Part shown: positions 19,630 through 28,766 of the stretch, one piece after another
Numbering within the stretch: position 1 is the stretch's first letter
How the letters are laid out: each line of letters begins with the position of its first letter
Origin: Leptospira sp. WS92.C1
GTDB taxonomy: Bacteria; Spirochaetota; Leptospiria; Leptospirales; Leptospiraceae
Length of the DNA stretch: 64,000 nt
Reading direction: 5' to 3'
Assembly: GCF_040833975.1 (NCBI RefSeq)
Contig: NZ_CP162130.1
Location: 3,122,001-3,186,000, forward strand
Position numbers and translations under genes: made by a program
The notes under the pieces: generated by a model
Database searches by the model: none
Seen by the model: the letters and a program-made list of their open reading frames with translations, nothing else
What the model was told of the DNA's origin: nothing

Positions 19630-19781
19630 CGATCATTTTCGAATTAAAGCAGCATTCGTTTATTCTAATTTTATATCGCCGCTTCCAAAAGGCACATAAA
19701 ATAAATATTAAATAAAAAGTATTACCTAAACGTAAATAAACATTCGATTTTTTTCTAATGATAAAATAACATTCTATAAAA

Positions 19782-22250
19782 TCAAAAACTCCAATCAAAA
19801 GACTCGTTTTTCATCAACGTATCTAAGTCAGGTGCATAATAAAAATAGTGTTCTTCTTCCATTTCTGGAAAAATTTTCTTTAAACCGTATCTACTGATCG
19901 TCTCCTCGTGCTCTTTTTTGAAAAAATTAATTTTTATGTTCTCTGTAGATTTGTCCCAAGTGGGGTAAGAAAGAAAACCGCGACAAGAATATTCTCTGGA
20001 ATCGCGGTATGCCGATACAAAGGCTTGGTAATGTATATCTCTATATTTAATTAAATAATAATACGCACATTTAGCTCTTGCACTATACACGTCATGAACG
20101 GTCTCTTCCAATGCGTCTCCTTTGAAAATCGATACCACCCAACCCCATTCCTCATAACCATGACTACGCACTTTAAATGAAAAACTATCTACGAACTTAT
20201 ATGGATCCCACCAAGTTCCGCCTTTGAAAATTAGATTCAAAATCAAAGGTAGTTCCAAAGCGTTGTAAGAATCCAATAAATAGGGAAAAATTTTACGATG
20301 ATCATATCCGCTGGCTGATTTTAATTCTTTATAACCGATCACTGCTCCTCGACTCACCAACTCTTTGATCCTTTCCAAATCAGAGTTGACAATCGCCAGT
20401 TTCAGTTCGCTTCTGAACGTTTCCTGTGCTCCGAAATCGTTTAGAATTTTCACGAGATCCTTCATCCGAAAAAATTTCGCTACTTCTAAAGCGGTACTGA
20501 CCTCGTCCGTCTCATAATCTGCTAGTAAACAATTTGGGTTTCCTCCGATCTCCAAAAGTTGCAGTAATTTTTTTCTATTTTTCTGATACGAAACGTTATC
20601 GATATCATTGAACAAAAAAGTCCCAGCTTGTTTTACACCGCTTTCAATTGTGGACTGCAAGATCGAACAAATAGGGGAATACCAAATCCAATTGGTTCTT
20701 CCGGGGTCCGCCCCTATTTGTAAGAGCAATTGTAGGATTCGATTTTTCTTTTTTTCATCCTCGCATTGATTGTTTTCTAAAAAGTCATTTAATTCTGAAG
20801 AATAATTTTTCCATTTGAATAAATGCTTTTTTTTCAATAACCTCTCAAGTATATCAACTCGACATTCACGGGCTGCAGTATCTAAAGCCTGATTTACGTC
20901 GAACTGACGCGGTATCCTAGAACTGTCATCGTATATCGGTCCTTCTTTTTCAACAGAACGAAGCCACAAATCCAAAAGAAAAGAATCTTCGGGAATTTTA
21001 GGATTCGATATGAATTGATATTTTTTTTGAAAAGAAGGCAGCAAATTCCAAAAACCAATCGGTGGATCCGGATATTTTTCAAACAGTTGTTTCAAAATTT
21101 CAGGATCGTTTACTGCAAATCCCAATTCCCAAAGCTTAGAATCGAGCGCTCCAAGATTCACCCGTCTTGGGGTTGATAAAATCGATAATAGTAACGTTCG
21201 GAGCAATTCCTTAGATTCCGGTAAACGCATCGATAGATAAGAAATCTGCAATGCGGCAAACGGACGTTTATCCACAAAGACGGTAATTTCTTTCTCGAAC
21301 TCGGGAGTAGAAGTGTTTTTATCAATAAATTTAATTTTTTCTGTATTCAAATATTCGAATGCAGATAACCCAAAACGATTCTTAGAGTTTAAATCAAAAT
21401 TTTTGCTTTCGGCGTAAGTAAGCCAAAAATCCCCACACGATAATAAATGCATAAGAACGTTTTTTCCATCGGGATATTCCTGATCCAAACGCAGGCCAGC
21501 CTTTAAAAACTGCTCTACAAGCGTCACGTCTTTTTGTCCTATCGATCGAAGATAATAAAACGCATTGTAACCTCTTTTATCAATTTGTTTCGCAGATGCC
21601 CCGCGCTCTAATAATATTCCAAGCGCATCCCTATTTCCAGATTTAGCCGCTTTAAAAAGAGCCGTTTGACCGTCTTCTGCAATAGCGTTTACATCCGCAC
21701 CCGATTCAATGATATATTTTAGGAATTTACGATTGCAACGACTGCTCGCTACATAAAGTGGTCGGTAACCTTTTTTGGTAGCGCGATTTAAATCCACTCC
21801 GGCTTCTTTTAGCATCCGTAACATTGGTAGAGAACATAAATCAGAAGCAATAATCGCGGCACTCAATCCGGATTTTGTTTCCGCATACAAGTCGACTTTT
21901 TTTGTTAAAAGTAATTTTGCTACTTCGACGCTTAGTCCATAGACTGCCATAATCAGAGCGGTTTGCCCTTCGCTATCGGCAAGATTCACGTCCGCTTTAT
22001 GCTCTAAGAGTAATTGAACAAACCCAACGTCATTGTTCCAAGCGGATTTGATAAAAGGGGTTTGTTCCAAATAATTCGCGCGCGGGTCCCTTACATTGAC
22101 TGAGGCGCCGTTGTCCAACGCGCGTTTTGCCATCAGAAGGTTCCCGTTGATCGCTGCGGATAAAAACCGTCTGTCTTCAATCGAAAGATCCTGACTCAAA
22201 AGAAAAGCAGGAAAAGAAAAGAACACAAAGATAGAAAGTATGAGTTTCAT
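19782..22250 (-). CDS. Exported ankyrin-repeat protein, copy C (mosaic)
   Basis: The intact 822-residue paralogue starts at the ATG at 22250 (AGGTGA upstream) with a signal peptide and about eight ankyrin repeats. Its body resembles copy A (for example FAVNDPEILKQL and KIPEDSFLLDLWLRS), with C-terminal YSCRGF and IFPEMEEE. The N-terminal third alternates between A-like and B-like sequence: SVNVRDPRANYLEQTP is B-like, the next segment DVGFVQLLLEHKADVNLAD is A-like, and the part around CSLPMLRMLKEAG is B-like again. This indicates gene conversion or recombination between copies. The upstream small gene is broken, so copy C has lost its intact partner while remaining open itself. Confidence 0.8.
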   Translation of the reverse strand: MKLILSIFVFFSFPAFLLSQDLSIEDRRFLSAAINGNLLMAKRALDNGASVNVRDPRANYLEQTPFIKSAWNNDVGFVQLLLEHKADVNLADSEGQTALIMAVYGLSVEVAKLLLTKKVDLYAETKSGLSAAIIASDLCSLPMLRMLKEAGVDLNRATKKGYRPLYVASSRCNRKFLKYIIESGADVNAIAEDGQTALFKAAKSGNRDALGILLERGASAKQIDKRGYNAFYYLRSIGQKDVTLVEQFLKAGLRLDQEYPDGKNVLMHLLSCGDFWLTYAESKNFDLNSKNRFGLSAFEYLNTEKIKFIDKNTSTPEFEKEITVFVDKRPFAALQISYLSMRLPESKELLRTLLLSILSTPRRVNLGALDSKLWELGFAVNDPEILKQLFEKYPDPPIGFWNLLPSFQKKYQFISNPKIPEDSFLLDLWLRSVEKEGPIYDDSSRIPRQFDVNQALDTAARECRVDILERLLKKKHLFKWKNYSSELNDFLENNQCEDEKKKNRILQLLLQIGADPGRTNWIWYSPICSILQSTIESGVKQAGTFLFNDIDNVSYQKNRKKLLQLLEIGGNPNCLLADYETDEVSTALEVAKFFRMKDLVKILNDFGAQETFRSELKLAIVNSDLERIKELVSRGAVIGYKELKSASGYDHRKIFPYLLDSYNALELPLILNLIFKGGTWWDPYKFVDSFSFKVRSHGYEEWGWVVSIFKGDALEETVHDVYSARAKCAYYYLIKYRDIHYQAFVSAYRDSREYSCRGFLSYPTWDKSTENIKINFFKKEHEETISRYGLKKIFPEMEEEHYFYYAPDLDTLMKNESFDWSF

Positions 22251-22888
22251 GCGATCACCTGTATAAAAAATCACTCATTCATTGTTTTCAAAAGACCGAT
22301 TCTCAATTTTTTGGAATCGATTCTGCATCTCTGCGTTGTTCCAAAAGACGCTCTAAACTTTTTAAATCGGGAATCGCCCGGTTCGATATATATATTTCCA
22401 AACGAATCCAATTTTGCTTCTACAATCAGATCCGCATTGAATACGATCTCTTCTTCTTTTGCAACCAAACTTGCGTTTCCTAAAATCAGAATCAGGGTGC
22501 AGAAAAAAACAGAATCTTTCTCATTTGTAAAGAGTGTCTATATCTCCCTAAAAGGTTTATCATCGATTCTCTAAAATCTCATCAAACAATTCATCATCCA
22601 TCCTTTAGAATCTCATCGAACAATTTCAAAAATCATTGAGTGTTCGCCAAAATTTGATGCAAATATACAAATCGCTCATTACAGAATTTGTTCGGATGTC
22701 GTCTGAAAGTCCAAAAAGAAACTCTTGGATCTCTATTTCCGAATTGGTGATCTAATTTCAGATTGATTCGGTATGAAATTAAAACGCTCATTCATAAACG
22801 ACAAACAAGAAATTTTTTATTTCCAATAAAATACCAATATAAAGGGAGATATACAAATAAAAAGAAGGTTTCTTATAATTCAATACTT
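21741..22888. repeat. Tandem cassette repeat, copy C
   Basis: It corresponds to copy B from the ankyrin N-terminus through the small gene and about 330 bases of upstream noncoding DNA. Inside the coding part, bases 21959-22037 match copy A better, while both flanks match copy B. Confidence 0.8.
22271..22563 (-). pseudogene. Decayed small exported protein gene, copy C
   Basis: Compared with copies A and B, one base is missing in the signal-peptide region (a run of A near 22502-22508), so translation from the conserved start ends after about ten residues past MRKIL. A second, seven-base deletion near the 3' end (around 22304) changes the last residues. The remaining open frame from 22468 lacks a signal peptide and has no ribosome binding site. 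The noncoding flanks are still nearly identical to copy B, so the damage is recent. Confidence 0.75.
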
Positions 22889-23139
22889 GAGTTTTTTACA
22901 TTCCAACGTTCGGTCTAAAATCATTCCAATGTGAATTAAAACGTTGATTAAAAGCGCAAATCCGATCTGAAAATCAATCGAAGATCGACTTTTAGTCCAA
23001 GAAAAAGCGCCTTTTCTCGATCAAAATGAATTTTGATTCTCGTAGAGGGTAATTTGGTTCCTGTGTTTACATACGATATTGACAATTCATACTCAGGAAT
23101 AAATACTTCAATTTCTGAAAATCAGAAGAGGAGATAAAA
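22564..23139. other. Divergent intergenic region
   Basis: These 576 bases separate the leftward ankyrin locus from a rightward small gene. Up to 22888 it is copy C of the repeat, with the perfect palindrome GAAATTTTTTATTTC at 22809-22823. A promoter for the rightward gene is listed separately. No ORF is supported. Confidence 0.6.
23079..23107 (+). promoter_or_regulatory. Sigma70-type promoter for the gene at 23140
   Basis: A consensus -35 box TTGACA (23079-23084) is followed after 17 bases by AATACT (23102-23107), which matches TATAAT at four of six positions. A transcript would start near 23114, with the GAGGAG ribosome binding site at 23128-23133 just before the ATG. Confidence 0.55.
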
Positions 23140-23541
23140 ATGAAATCGGTGATTTTTATAGTGACGACTTTCCTAATTCTAACGGGAACTCAGGTTTTTT
23201 CGGACGCGACAGATGATATCATTGCGGAAGAAAAGAAAAAAGAATTAGCGAGAATCGAAGAAAAACTTGAGCCTTATAAAAAGGTTCTTCCTGAAGGAAA
23301 GTTAGCTGTAGTTAGAGAAAATAAGATGTACAATTATTATTTGTATGGAGCAGGGAAAAAAACTCTTTCGATTGAAGGGATGAAAGACGCGCTCGTTTGG
23401 TTTAAATGGACCTATCGAGGTACGGGTTTGAATCATCAATGGTGGTTGACTCGGTATGAATTTGATCGTTCTGGAAAACTGCTGAGCACTACTACAAAAG
23501 AAGGCGGACCAGCGGAACCAACAGCAAAAGAGTTTCAGTAA
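23140..23541 (+). CDS. Small exported protein of unknown function
   Basis: The 133-residue product has a clear signal peptide (cleavage probably after TQVFS, about residue 21), a charged helical segment rich in Glu and Lys (residues 25-45) and a beta-rich C-terminal half with aromatic residues (FKWTYRGTG, QWWLTRYEF). GAGGAG lies six bases before the ATG and a promoter-like pair of boxes precedes it, so expression looks robust. I do not recognise a family. It is probably periplasmic or secreted. It is not in the ankyrin cassette transcription unit, being divergent from it. Confidence 0.7.
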   Translation: MKSVIFIVTTFLILTGTQVFSDATDDIIAEEKKKELARIEEKLEPYKKVLPEGKLAVVRENKMYNYYLYGAGKKTLSIEGMKDALVWFKWTYRGTGLNHQWWLTRYEFDRSGKLLSTTTKEGGPAEPTAKEFQ

Positions 23542-24065
23542 ATCAAATTGTTTCGTTTTCGAAGGATTTTTTTGGGGTGGAGTGATTCGGCTCCACTCGT
23601 TTCGAAATCGACGATAAATCTTGATTGAGGAGATTCTTCACATTCAAAACAGGGATACAATTTTAAAAAATGAGTCAATGGATTTCAGAAAAAATGAAAA
23701 CCAAATACCCAAAATGCTGCGTTATTTCTCACATATCGTTTGTTCCAGAAGCGATTGTAAATTACTTCTGAATTCTCCTTCGTAAATCACTCTTCCTTAG
23801 GGTCTTTTCCTTAAATCAACTCGTCAAGAAGCTCCCTCGCTCCGACTCCTCCTCAATCGCTCGTATCGCTTTCTGTCTGTTAGTTGGCTTTTTAAACAAA
23901 TTAATAGACAATATTTTAACATTATTAAGCTTATTAATCGCCATTATTCCATTTTCATTCCAACTTAGGTCAATTTAATTCCAAATAGGCCATTAAAAAA
24001 ATAATCGTGTTGACTTAAATGAGAAAAGATTGTCAAAGATTTGTTAAATTAAGGAAAGGATCAAT
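23542..24065. other. Intergenic region with weak terminator-like hairpin
   Basis: There is no gene in these 524 bases. GTGGAG at 23577-23582 pairs with CTCCAC at 23591-23596 shortly after the preceding stop and could be a weak terminator. The rest is AT-rich and presumably contains the promoter of the lipoprotein at 24066, which I could not place convincingly. Confidence 0.5.
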
Positions 24066-25814
24066 ATGATACACAGTAAAATAAGAACGATCTTCTTAGG
24101 GATCACGATAGCAACATTTGTTTCGTGTTTGGGTTCGCCGAATTCAAACCAAAATTCCGATTCAATATGGCTCAATCTTTTGCCATCTTCGAATCTATCT
24201 AACGTGATGTCAGGGATTGATGGGAGATCATTACAATCATCGGTTGAGTTGCCTCGAATCCGAAGCCTAAAAGCACCAGGAAGAATCGAGGGAGAATATA
24301 TTGTGGTATTTAATGAAATTGTCTCAGCAAATACAAATCAAATCAATGCTCAATCGGTTGCATCCGAATGGGAAGCAACCTATCAGATTCAAACTATCGA
24401 TGTGTTTCAATCAGCACTTAACGGCTTATTCATCAAGGCAAACGATACACAAATCGCTGCAATTGAAAAAGATCCGAGAGTCGAATACATTACTGCAAAC
24501 TATGCAGTTCAACAAGCTAAAACAGAAATGGGAAGCCCAATTCATACTGCCACTTCCGGGCAACCTAGTACAGAATTTAGCATGACAACGGACTCTTGGG
24601 CAAAAGACCAAGTCGACCAACGTAATTTCACTCTAAACGGAACCTATAACTGGGCTCTCAATGCGAGTAACGTTCATGTATACGTAATCGGCTCAGGAAT
24701 CAAAGCCTCATTGGCTGAATTTGCAGGAAGAGTATCTGGAGGTACAACTTTCGTAAATGATGGAAGGGGGACAGACGATTGTGGTATAGGAGTAGGAACC
24801 GCGGAAGCCAGCTTGATTGGAGGGAATACAAAAGGAATCGCAAGACCTCAATTGCATCCGGTAAGAATTTTTGACTGCAATGGTTCTTCATCGATGGGCA
24901 AGGTCGTTTCGGCTATGAATTGGGTCGCTAACAACGACGGAGCAGAGCTCGAAACCGTATATTTGGGGCTCACTCATTTTGACTACAATCTTGGTGACCC
25001 AATCTGGGGGTTTGATTATGGTCCTGCGAAATCGGCAGTTAACAATCTCACAAACAGAAATATCATGGTAGTTGGAGCAGCAGGAGATGCTGGTTTCGAA
25101 TTGGACAGTTTTTTCTGTTCTTACTCATTTCCAGCCAATGCTTCCAATGCATTTGTTGTAGGAGGTGTTACAGACAGTGGTACTCTTCAATCAAATAGTA
25201 ATTATGGCGCTTGTGTCGATCTGTATGCTCCAGGGTCCGAGGTTTCTGTAATAGGCTTAAACGGCCAAACGATTCCTGCAACGGGGACATACTTTCCTGC
25301 AGCACTTACATCCGGAACAGTCGCGCTTTTTCTCGCAGCCAATCCACAGGCAACTCCAGCTCAAGCAAGAAAAAGACTGATAGAAACAAGCACACGAAAT
25401 CTTGTTGGAGGGGTCAGCAACGGTCTTTCCGATCGGCTTTTATTTGCCCCATTAGACGCACCGGCAAGTCTTGCTAGCAATGGAACGTATATGCCTACGA
25501 ATATTTCAGTCAATAGAAACTGCGCAGGAAATACATACACCTGGAATCGACCCGCGGGAGCCCCGAGTGGAACCAATTACATATATACGATTTCCACTTC
25601 CCCTGTTGCGAGTTTCGGTTCTGGGGTAATTACTTTACCTTCGTTTAACAGTTCTTTGTCAGTCGTTTCAAAACTTGTAGAAGTAACCTCGACAAGATAT
25701 GTGCGCGTTGTCGCAAGAAGAAATGCGACCGGGTTTACGGATAGTTATCCTTTGACCTCAGACGACGTGGCCACATTTGTTGATTGCGATCAAGAGCCTC
25801 CTCAATTGCCATAA
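24066..25814 (+). CDS. Subtilase-fold lipoprotein lacking all catalytic residues
   Basis: This 582-residue protein has a lipoprotein signal peptide with lipobox VSC near residue 20. An inhibitor-I9-like propeptide domain (about residues 75-145, GEYIVVFNE to VEYITANYAVQ) is followed by an S8 peptidase domain (about 185-465) and a C-terminal beta-sandwich-like region. The fold landmarks are all recognisable but the active site is gone: the Asp motif reads VIGSGI (Gly for Asp), the His motif reads GVGTAEAS (Val for His) and the Ser motif reads GTYFPAAL (Tyr for Ser). The oxyanion Asn is also replaced (AAGD). It is therefore predicted to be a surface or periplasmic pseudoprotease that binds rather than cleaves. 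AAGGAAAGG lies just before the ATG. It is followed by a strong terminator. Confidence 0.8.
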   Translation: MIHSKIRTIFLGITIATFVSCLGSPNSNQNSDSIWLNLLPSSNLSNVMSGIDGRSLQSSVELPRIRSLKAPGRIEGEYIVVFNEIVSANTNQINAQSVASEWEATYQIQTIDVFQSALNGLFIKANDTQIAAIEKDPRVEYITANYAVQQAKTEMGSPIHTATSGQPSTEFSMTTDSWAKDQVDQRNFTLNGTYNWALNASNVHVYVIGSGIKASLAEFAGRVSGGTTFVNDGRGTDDCGIGVGTAEASLIGGNTKGIARPQLHPVRIFDCNGSSSMGKVVSAMNWVANNDGAELETVYLGLTHFDYNLGDPIWGFDYGPAKSAVNNLTNRNIMVVGAAGDAGFELDSFFCSYSFPANASNAFVVGGVTDSGTLQSNSNYGACVDLYAPGSEVSVIGLNGQTIPATGTYFPAALTSGTVALFLAANPQATPAQARKRLIETSTRNLVGGVSNGLSDRLLFAPLDAPASLASNGTYMPTNISVNRNCAGNTYTWNRPAGAPSGTNYIYTISTSPVASFGSGVITLPSFNSSLSVVSKLVEVTSTRYVRVVARRNATGFTDSYPLTSDDVATFVDCDQEPPQLP

Positions 25815-26258
25815 CCGGGAAAAAGGATTGAGATTACAAAGAATAACTTTAAAACAGCCTTCCGATATCGGAGGGCTGTTTTTTATTAAATTTGCTGTTC
25901 ACAACCAAGATCCATTTTCGATAAAGAATAGATCTACTTTTAGACATTGGTAGCGTATTTCCGGGGATTCTGTTTGATTCGAAAGAATGATCGCTAACGC
26001 AATCCATCCTCTTAGCGACAATCTCGTTCACTCAAAACTAATTTGAAATCCAAATACAGTCAGATTTTAGGACAAGCCCTCATTTATTTTTAAGCCGAAA
26101 TACACGCGCATTTCATAAAAAATACAATTTACAAGGTATCGACAAAGAAATTTTTTATTTCTAATATAAATACAAACGCCCTAATTGAATTTTTTATTTT
26201 GACGATACAAAGTTATATGCGTGGCTGGAAATATCCTATTTTAAAATACAAAGATCGA
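25815..26258. other. Intergenic region before ankyrin copy D
   Basis: The first 70 bases hold the terminator of the lipoprotein gene. Around 26147-26161 lies the palindrome GAAATTTTTTATTTC, about 100 bases before the ankyrin ATG, within a roughly 40-base stretch similar to noncoding repeat B/C sequence. Nothing else is supported. Confidence 0.5.
25853..25887 (+). terminator. Strong rho-independent terminator
   Basis: AACAGCC (25853-25859) pairs with GGCTGTT (25874-25880). The interior TCCGATATCGGA (25861-25872) is self-complementary, and the stem runs into T6 and ATT. It lies 40 bases after the pseudo-subtilase stop. Confidence 0.85.
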
Positions 26259-28709
26259 ATGCAAAATTCACTGATGATGATTTGTATTTTTTTACTCTTT
26301 ATAAACCCTATCCTTGGAGAACAACTCAGTCGAGAAAACCGAAAACTGCTTTCCGCGTCGATTCATGGAAACATTCGATTGGCAAAAAAAGCACTTACCA
26401 AAGGAGCATCCGTTGATACCAAGGATCCAAGAGACCCTTTCTTGGGAGAGACGCCACTTCTCAAGGCGGTTTGGAACAACGACGTTCCCATGGTCCGCTT
26501 TTTACTCGCTCAAGGAGCCGATCCGAATCTCGCCGACGCTCGCGGAGAAACTCCGATCATCACTGCCACATTCGGATTGAATGTAGAAGTTTTACGCCTG
26601 TTACTAAAAACCAAAGCAAATCCGTATGCCGAAACACACTCCGGTTTTAATGCCCTCATCATTGCCGCCGATCTTTGTTCTCTACCAATTTTACGCATAC
26701 TTCACGAAGCGAAAATAAATCTAAATAGGCAGTCAAAAAAAGGGTTTTTACCAATTCATGCCGGAGCTCGAAGATGTAATGAGAAATTTCTTAAATATCT
26801 AGTGGATTCTGGTGCGGATGTAAATGCGCGGACAAACACAGGTTTCACCGCTTTGATGAATGCTTTGAAATTTGGAAACGGAGAGGCGATTCGGTTTCTA
26901 TTGCGTAATCAAGCAAAAACAAATCTGATCGACGCATCCGGAAAAGACGCGCTGTATTATCTCGATTCTGAATTTGAATCCGCCACTTATAACCCAGAGT
27001 ATAGGACGGATAATATGTTAGATTTTTGGGTGGAGACAATGGAGTTGCTTTTAAAAAACGGAATGCCATTGGATCGAGAATATAAAGATGGAAGTATCTC
27101 TACTTTACTGTTATTTCGACATGGAAAATATATATCGAAACATTTTTATAAATACATTCTTGCAAACAAAATAAACCATCGCTCGATTTGGAAATCAAGC
27201 CGATTTGGACTTTCCGCAATCAAATATATAAATACGTTAGAAGAACTTTCCAAGTTTCATTCTTGGGAAACGAAACAGTATGAAGCCAAAGTTCTATCGT
27301 TGAGTCAAAAAAGTCCCGTAACTACTTTACAATTTTTAAATATTTCAGGCATCGACAAACAATTACCTAAAGATCTAATGTTTCAAATATTTCAATCGGT
27401 TTTAGAACTTCCGAAACAAGACCACCTAGGCGATCTTCTTTGGAAAGAGGTCATCGTATTAAAGGATTTTTCTCTTTTAAAACTTTTAATTGAAAAATAC
27501 GCAGATCCGCCTATCGAAGTTTGGTATCACTTCAGAGAACCACCCTCCTCCGATGACACAAAACCTTTGGAGCAATGGATTCAATTTGTTAAGAAACAAA
27601 ACGATCCCTCATTTTTGCTCACTCCTTTGAGAGAGTGCAGGTTGGATATACTGGAAAGGATTTTAAAAAAGAAAGATGGTTTTTATGAAAACAAAAAACA
27701 AGATGGTGCCTTCTATTGGTCTGTTCTCCCCAATTGTAAAGACATAGCGATTGAACAGAAGTTATATGAATTACTGCAAAATGCAGGAATCAAACCGAAA
27801 CGCCAAGAATGGATGACGTTTGAACACGGCAGTCTGTCTTCAGTTTGCAATGCCGTAAAGGCGATGATTGACCATTCTTTGTATCCTAAATCAAAATACT
27901 ATGATCATGAAATTTACCAAAGACAATTGCCTATTTTATTAAAGATGGGCGCAAGTCCCAATTGTTTTCTCTGGGGACGCAAATCGAAATCTATAAATAA
28001 GTTCGGATATATCACCGCGCTCGAAGCGGTAAGAAACCACAACCTCAAAGATTTAGAAACATTATTATTACAATACGGAGCCGCAGATCGTTTTAAGGAT
28101 GAACTCTTGGAAGCAATCCAAACTCAAAAAATAGCAAATGTCAAAGAAGTTGTAGCAAATGGAGCCGAAATCGGCTTAGAAGAATTACAAAGCGCTTCTC
28201 AAAACCCCGAAATTCTCTCTTATCTTTTAGAAGAATATAATTCCTTAAATACTCCGGTTTTTCTAGCAGAAACGCTAAGCCTCTATCAGCAATATGCTAA
28301 TACAATTGGAATTCTTCCCAAACTGTTAGAAGCCGGATTTTCTCCAAGAGTTCGGTCACATGACTCTGCTCATGATCGCGAACTTCAACCACAATATAAT
28401 TTCATATCGGAATACATAGACCTAAGCAATGAAAGAAGATCTTGTGCAGTTAGATATTTGGTAGAATCTAAAAACTCAAAATTGAACGAATTATTGAGAT
28501 CCTTAAATTTTGAAAACTATTCCTGCCGCGGTTTTCATTTCGAAAGTCCTCTCAACCCTACATTTGTATCCTACGATTTTTTTCGCCCAAAAGAAGAATC
28601 TTTTTTTACCAAAGAAATGGAAGTCTTAATTCGAACTTACTTACTAAACGAGATTTTACCAGAACTCGAAGAAAAGACCTCATTCTCAGCTTTTTGGGGT
28701 TGGTGGTGA
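26259..28709 (+). CDS. Exported ankyrin-repeat protein, copy D (divergent paralogue)
   Basis: The 816-residue paralogue lies on the opposite strand to copies A-C. I chose the ATG at 26259 because it gives a clean signal peptide (MQNSLMMICIFLLFINPILG); an ATG at 26217 and a TTG at 26199 are upstream alternatives, and none has a strong ribosome binding site. About eight ankyrin repeats follow (LSASIHGNIRLAKKALTKG, GETPIITATFGLN, KKGFLPIHAGARRC, NTGFTALMNALKFG), then the same long C-terminal region as A-C, including CRLDILERILKKK, YSCRGF and ILPELEE. It shares organisation with A-C but its DNA is not near-identical, so this is an older duplicate. It has no small exported partner immediately upstream. 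Confidence 0.8.
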   Translation: MQNSLMMICIFLLFINPILGEQLSRENRKLLSASIHGNIRLAKKALTKGASVDTKDPRDPFLGETPLLKAVWNNDVPMVRFLLAQGADPNLADARGETPIITATFGLNVEVLRLLLKTKANPYAETHSGFNALIIAADLCSLPILRILHEAKINLNRQSKKGFLPIHAGARRCNEKFLKYLVDSGADVNARTNTGFTALMNALKFGNGEAIRFLLRNQAKTNLIDASGKDALYYLDSEFESATYNPEYRTDNMLDFWVETMELLLKNGMPLDREYKDGSISTLLLFRHGKYISKHFYKYILANKINHRSIWKSSRFGLSAIKYINTLEELSKFHSWETKQYEAKVLSLSQKSPVTTLQFLNISGIDKQLPKDLMFQIFQSVLELPKQDHLGDLLWKEVIVLKDFSLLKLLIEKYADPPIEVWYHFREPPSSDDTKPLEQWIQFVKKQNDPSFLLTPLRECRLDILERILKKKDGFYENKKQDGAFYWSVLPNCKDIAIEQKLYELLQNAGIKPKRQEWMTFEHGSLSSVCNAVKAMIDHSLYPKSKYYDHEIYQRQLPILLKMGASPNCFLWGRKSKSINKFGYITALEAVRNHNLKDLETLLLQYGAADRFKDELLEAIQTQKIANVKEVVANGAEIGLEELQSASQNPEILSYLLEEYNSLNTPVFLAETLSLYQQYANTIGILPKLLEAGFSPRVRSHDSAHDRELQPQYNFISEYIDLSNERRSCAVRYLVESKNSKLNELLRSLNFENYSCRGFHFESPLNPTFVSYDFFRPKEESFFTKEMEVLIRTYLLNEILPELEEKTSFSAFWGWW

Positions 28710-28766
28710 TAATCTAAATCTATTTCCAATTCTACTAAAAAAATTCCAGTATAGATCGGAAATGAC

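Noticed and set aside
19613..19798. 61-codon frame between the HEAT-like gene and ankyrin copy C
   Set aside because: Overlaps both neighbours and lacks a ribosome binding site; reads as AT-rich noise.
14579..22250. Reading the small protein and ankyrin protein as a toxin-immunity pair
   Set aside because: Neither shows a catalytic or toxin motif, and one copy has lost the small gene while keeping the ankyrin gene open; not enough to claim it.
24066..25814. Annotating the S8 protein as an active serine protease
   Set aside because: All three catalytic positions and the oxyanion Asn are substituted.
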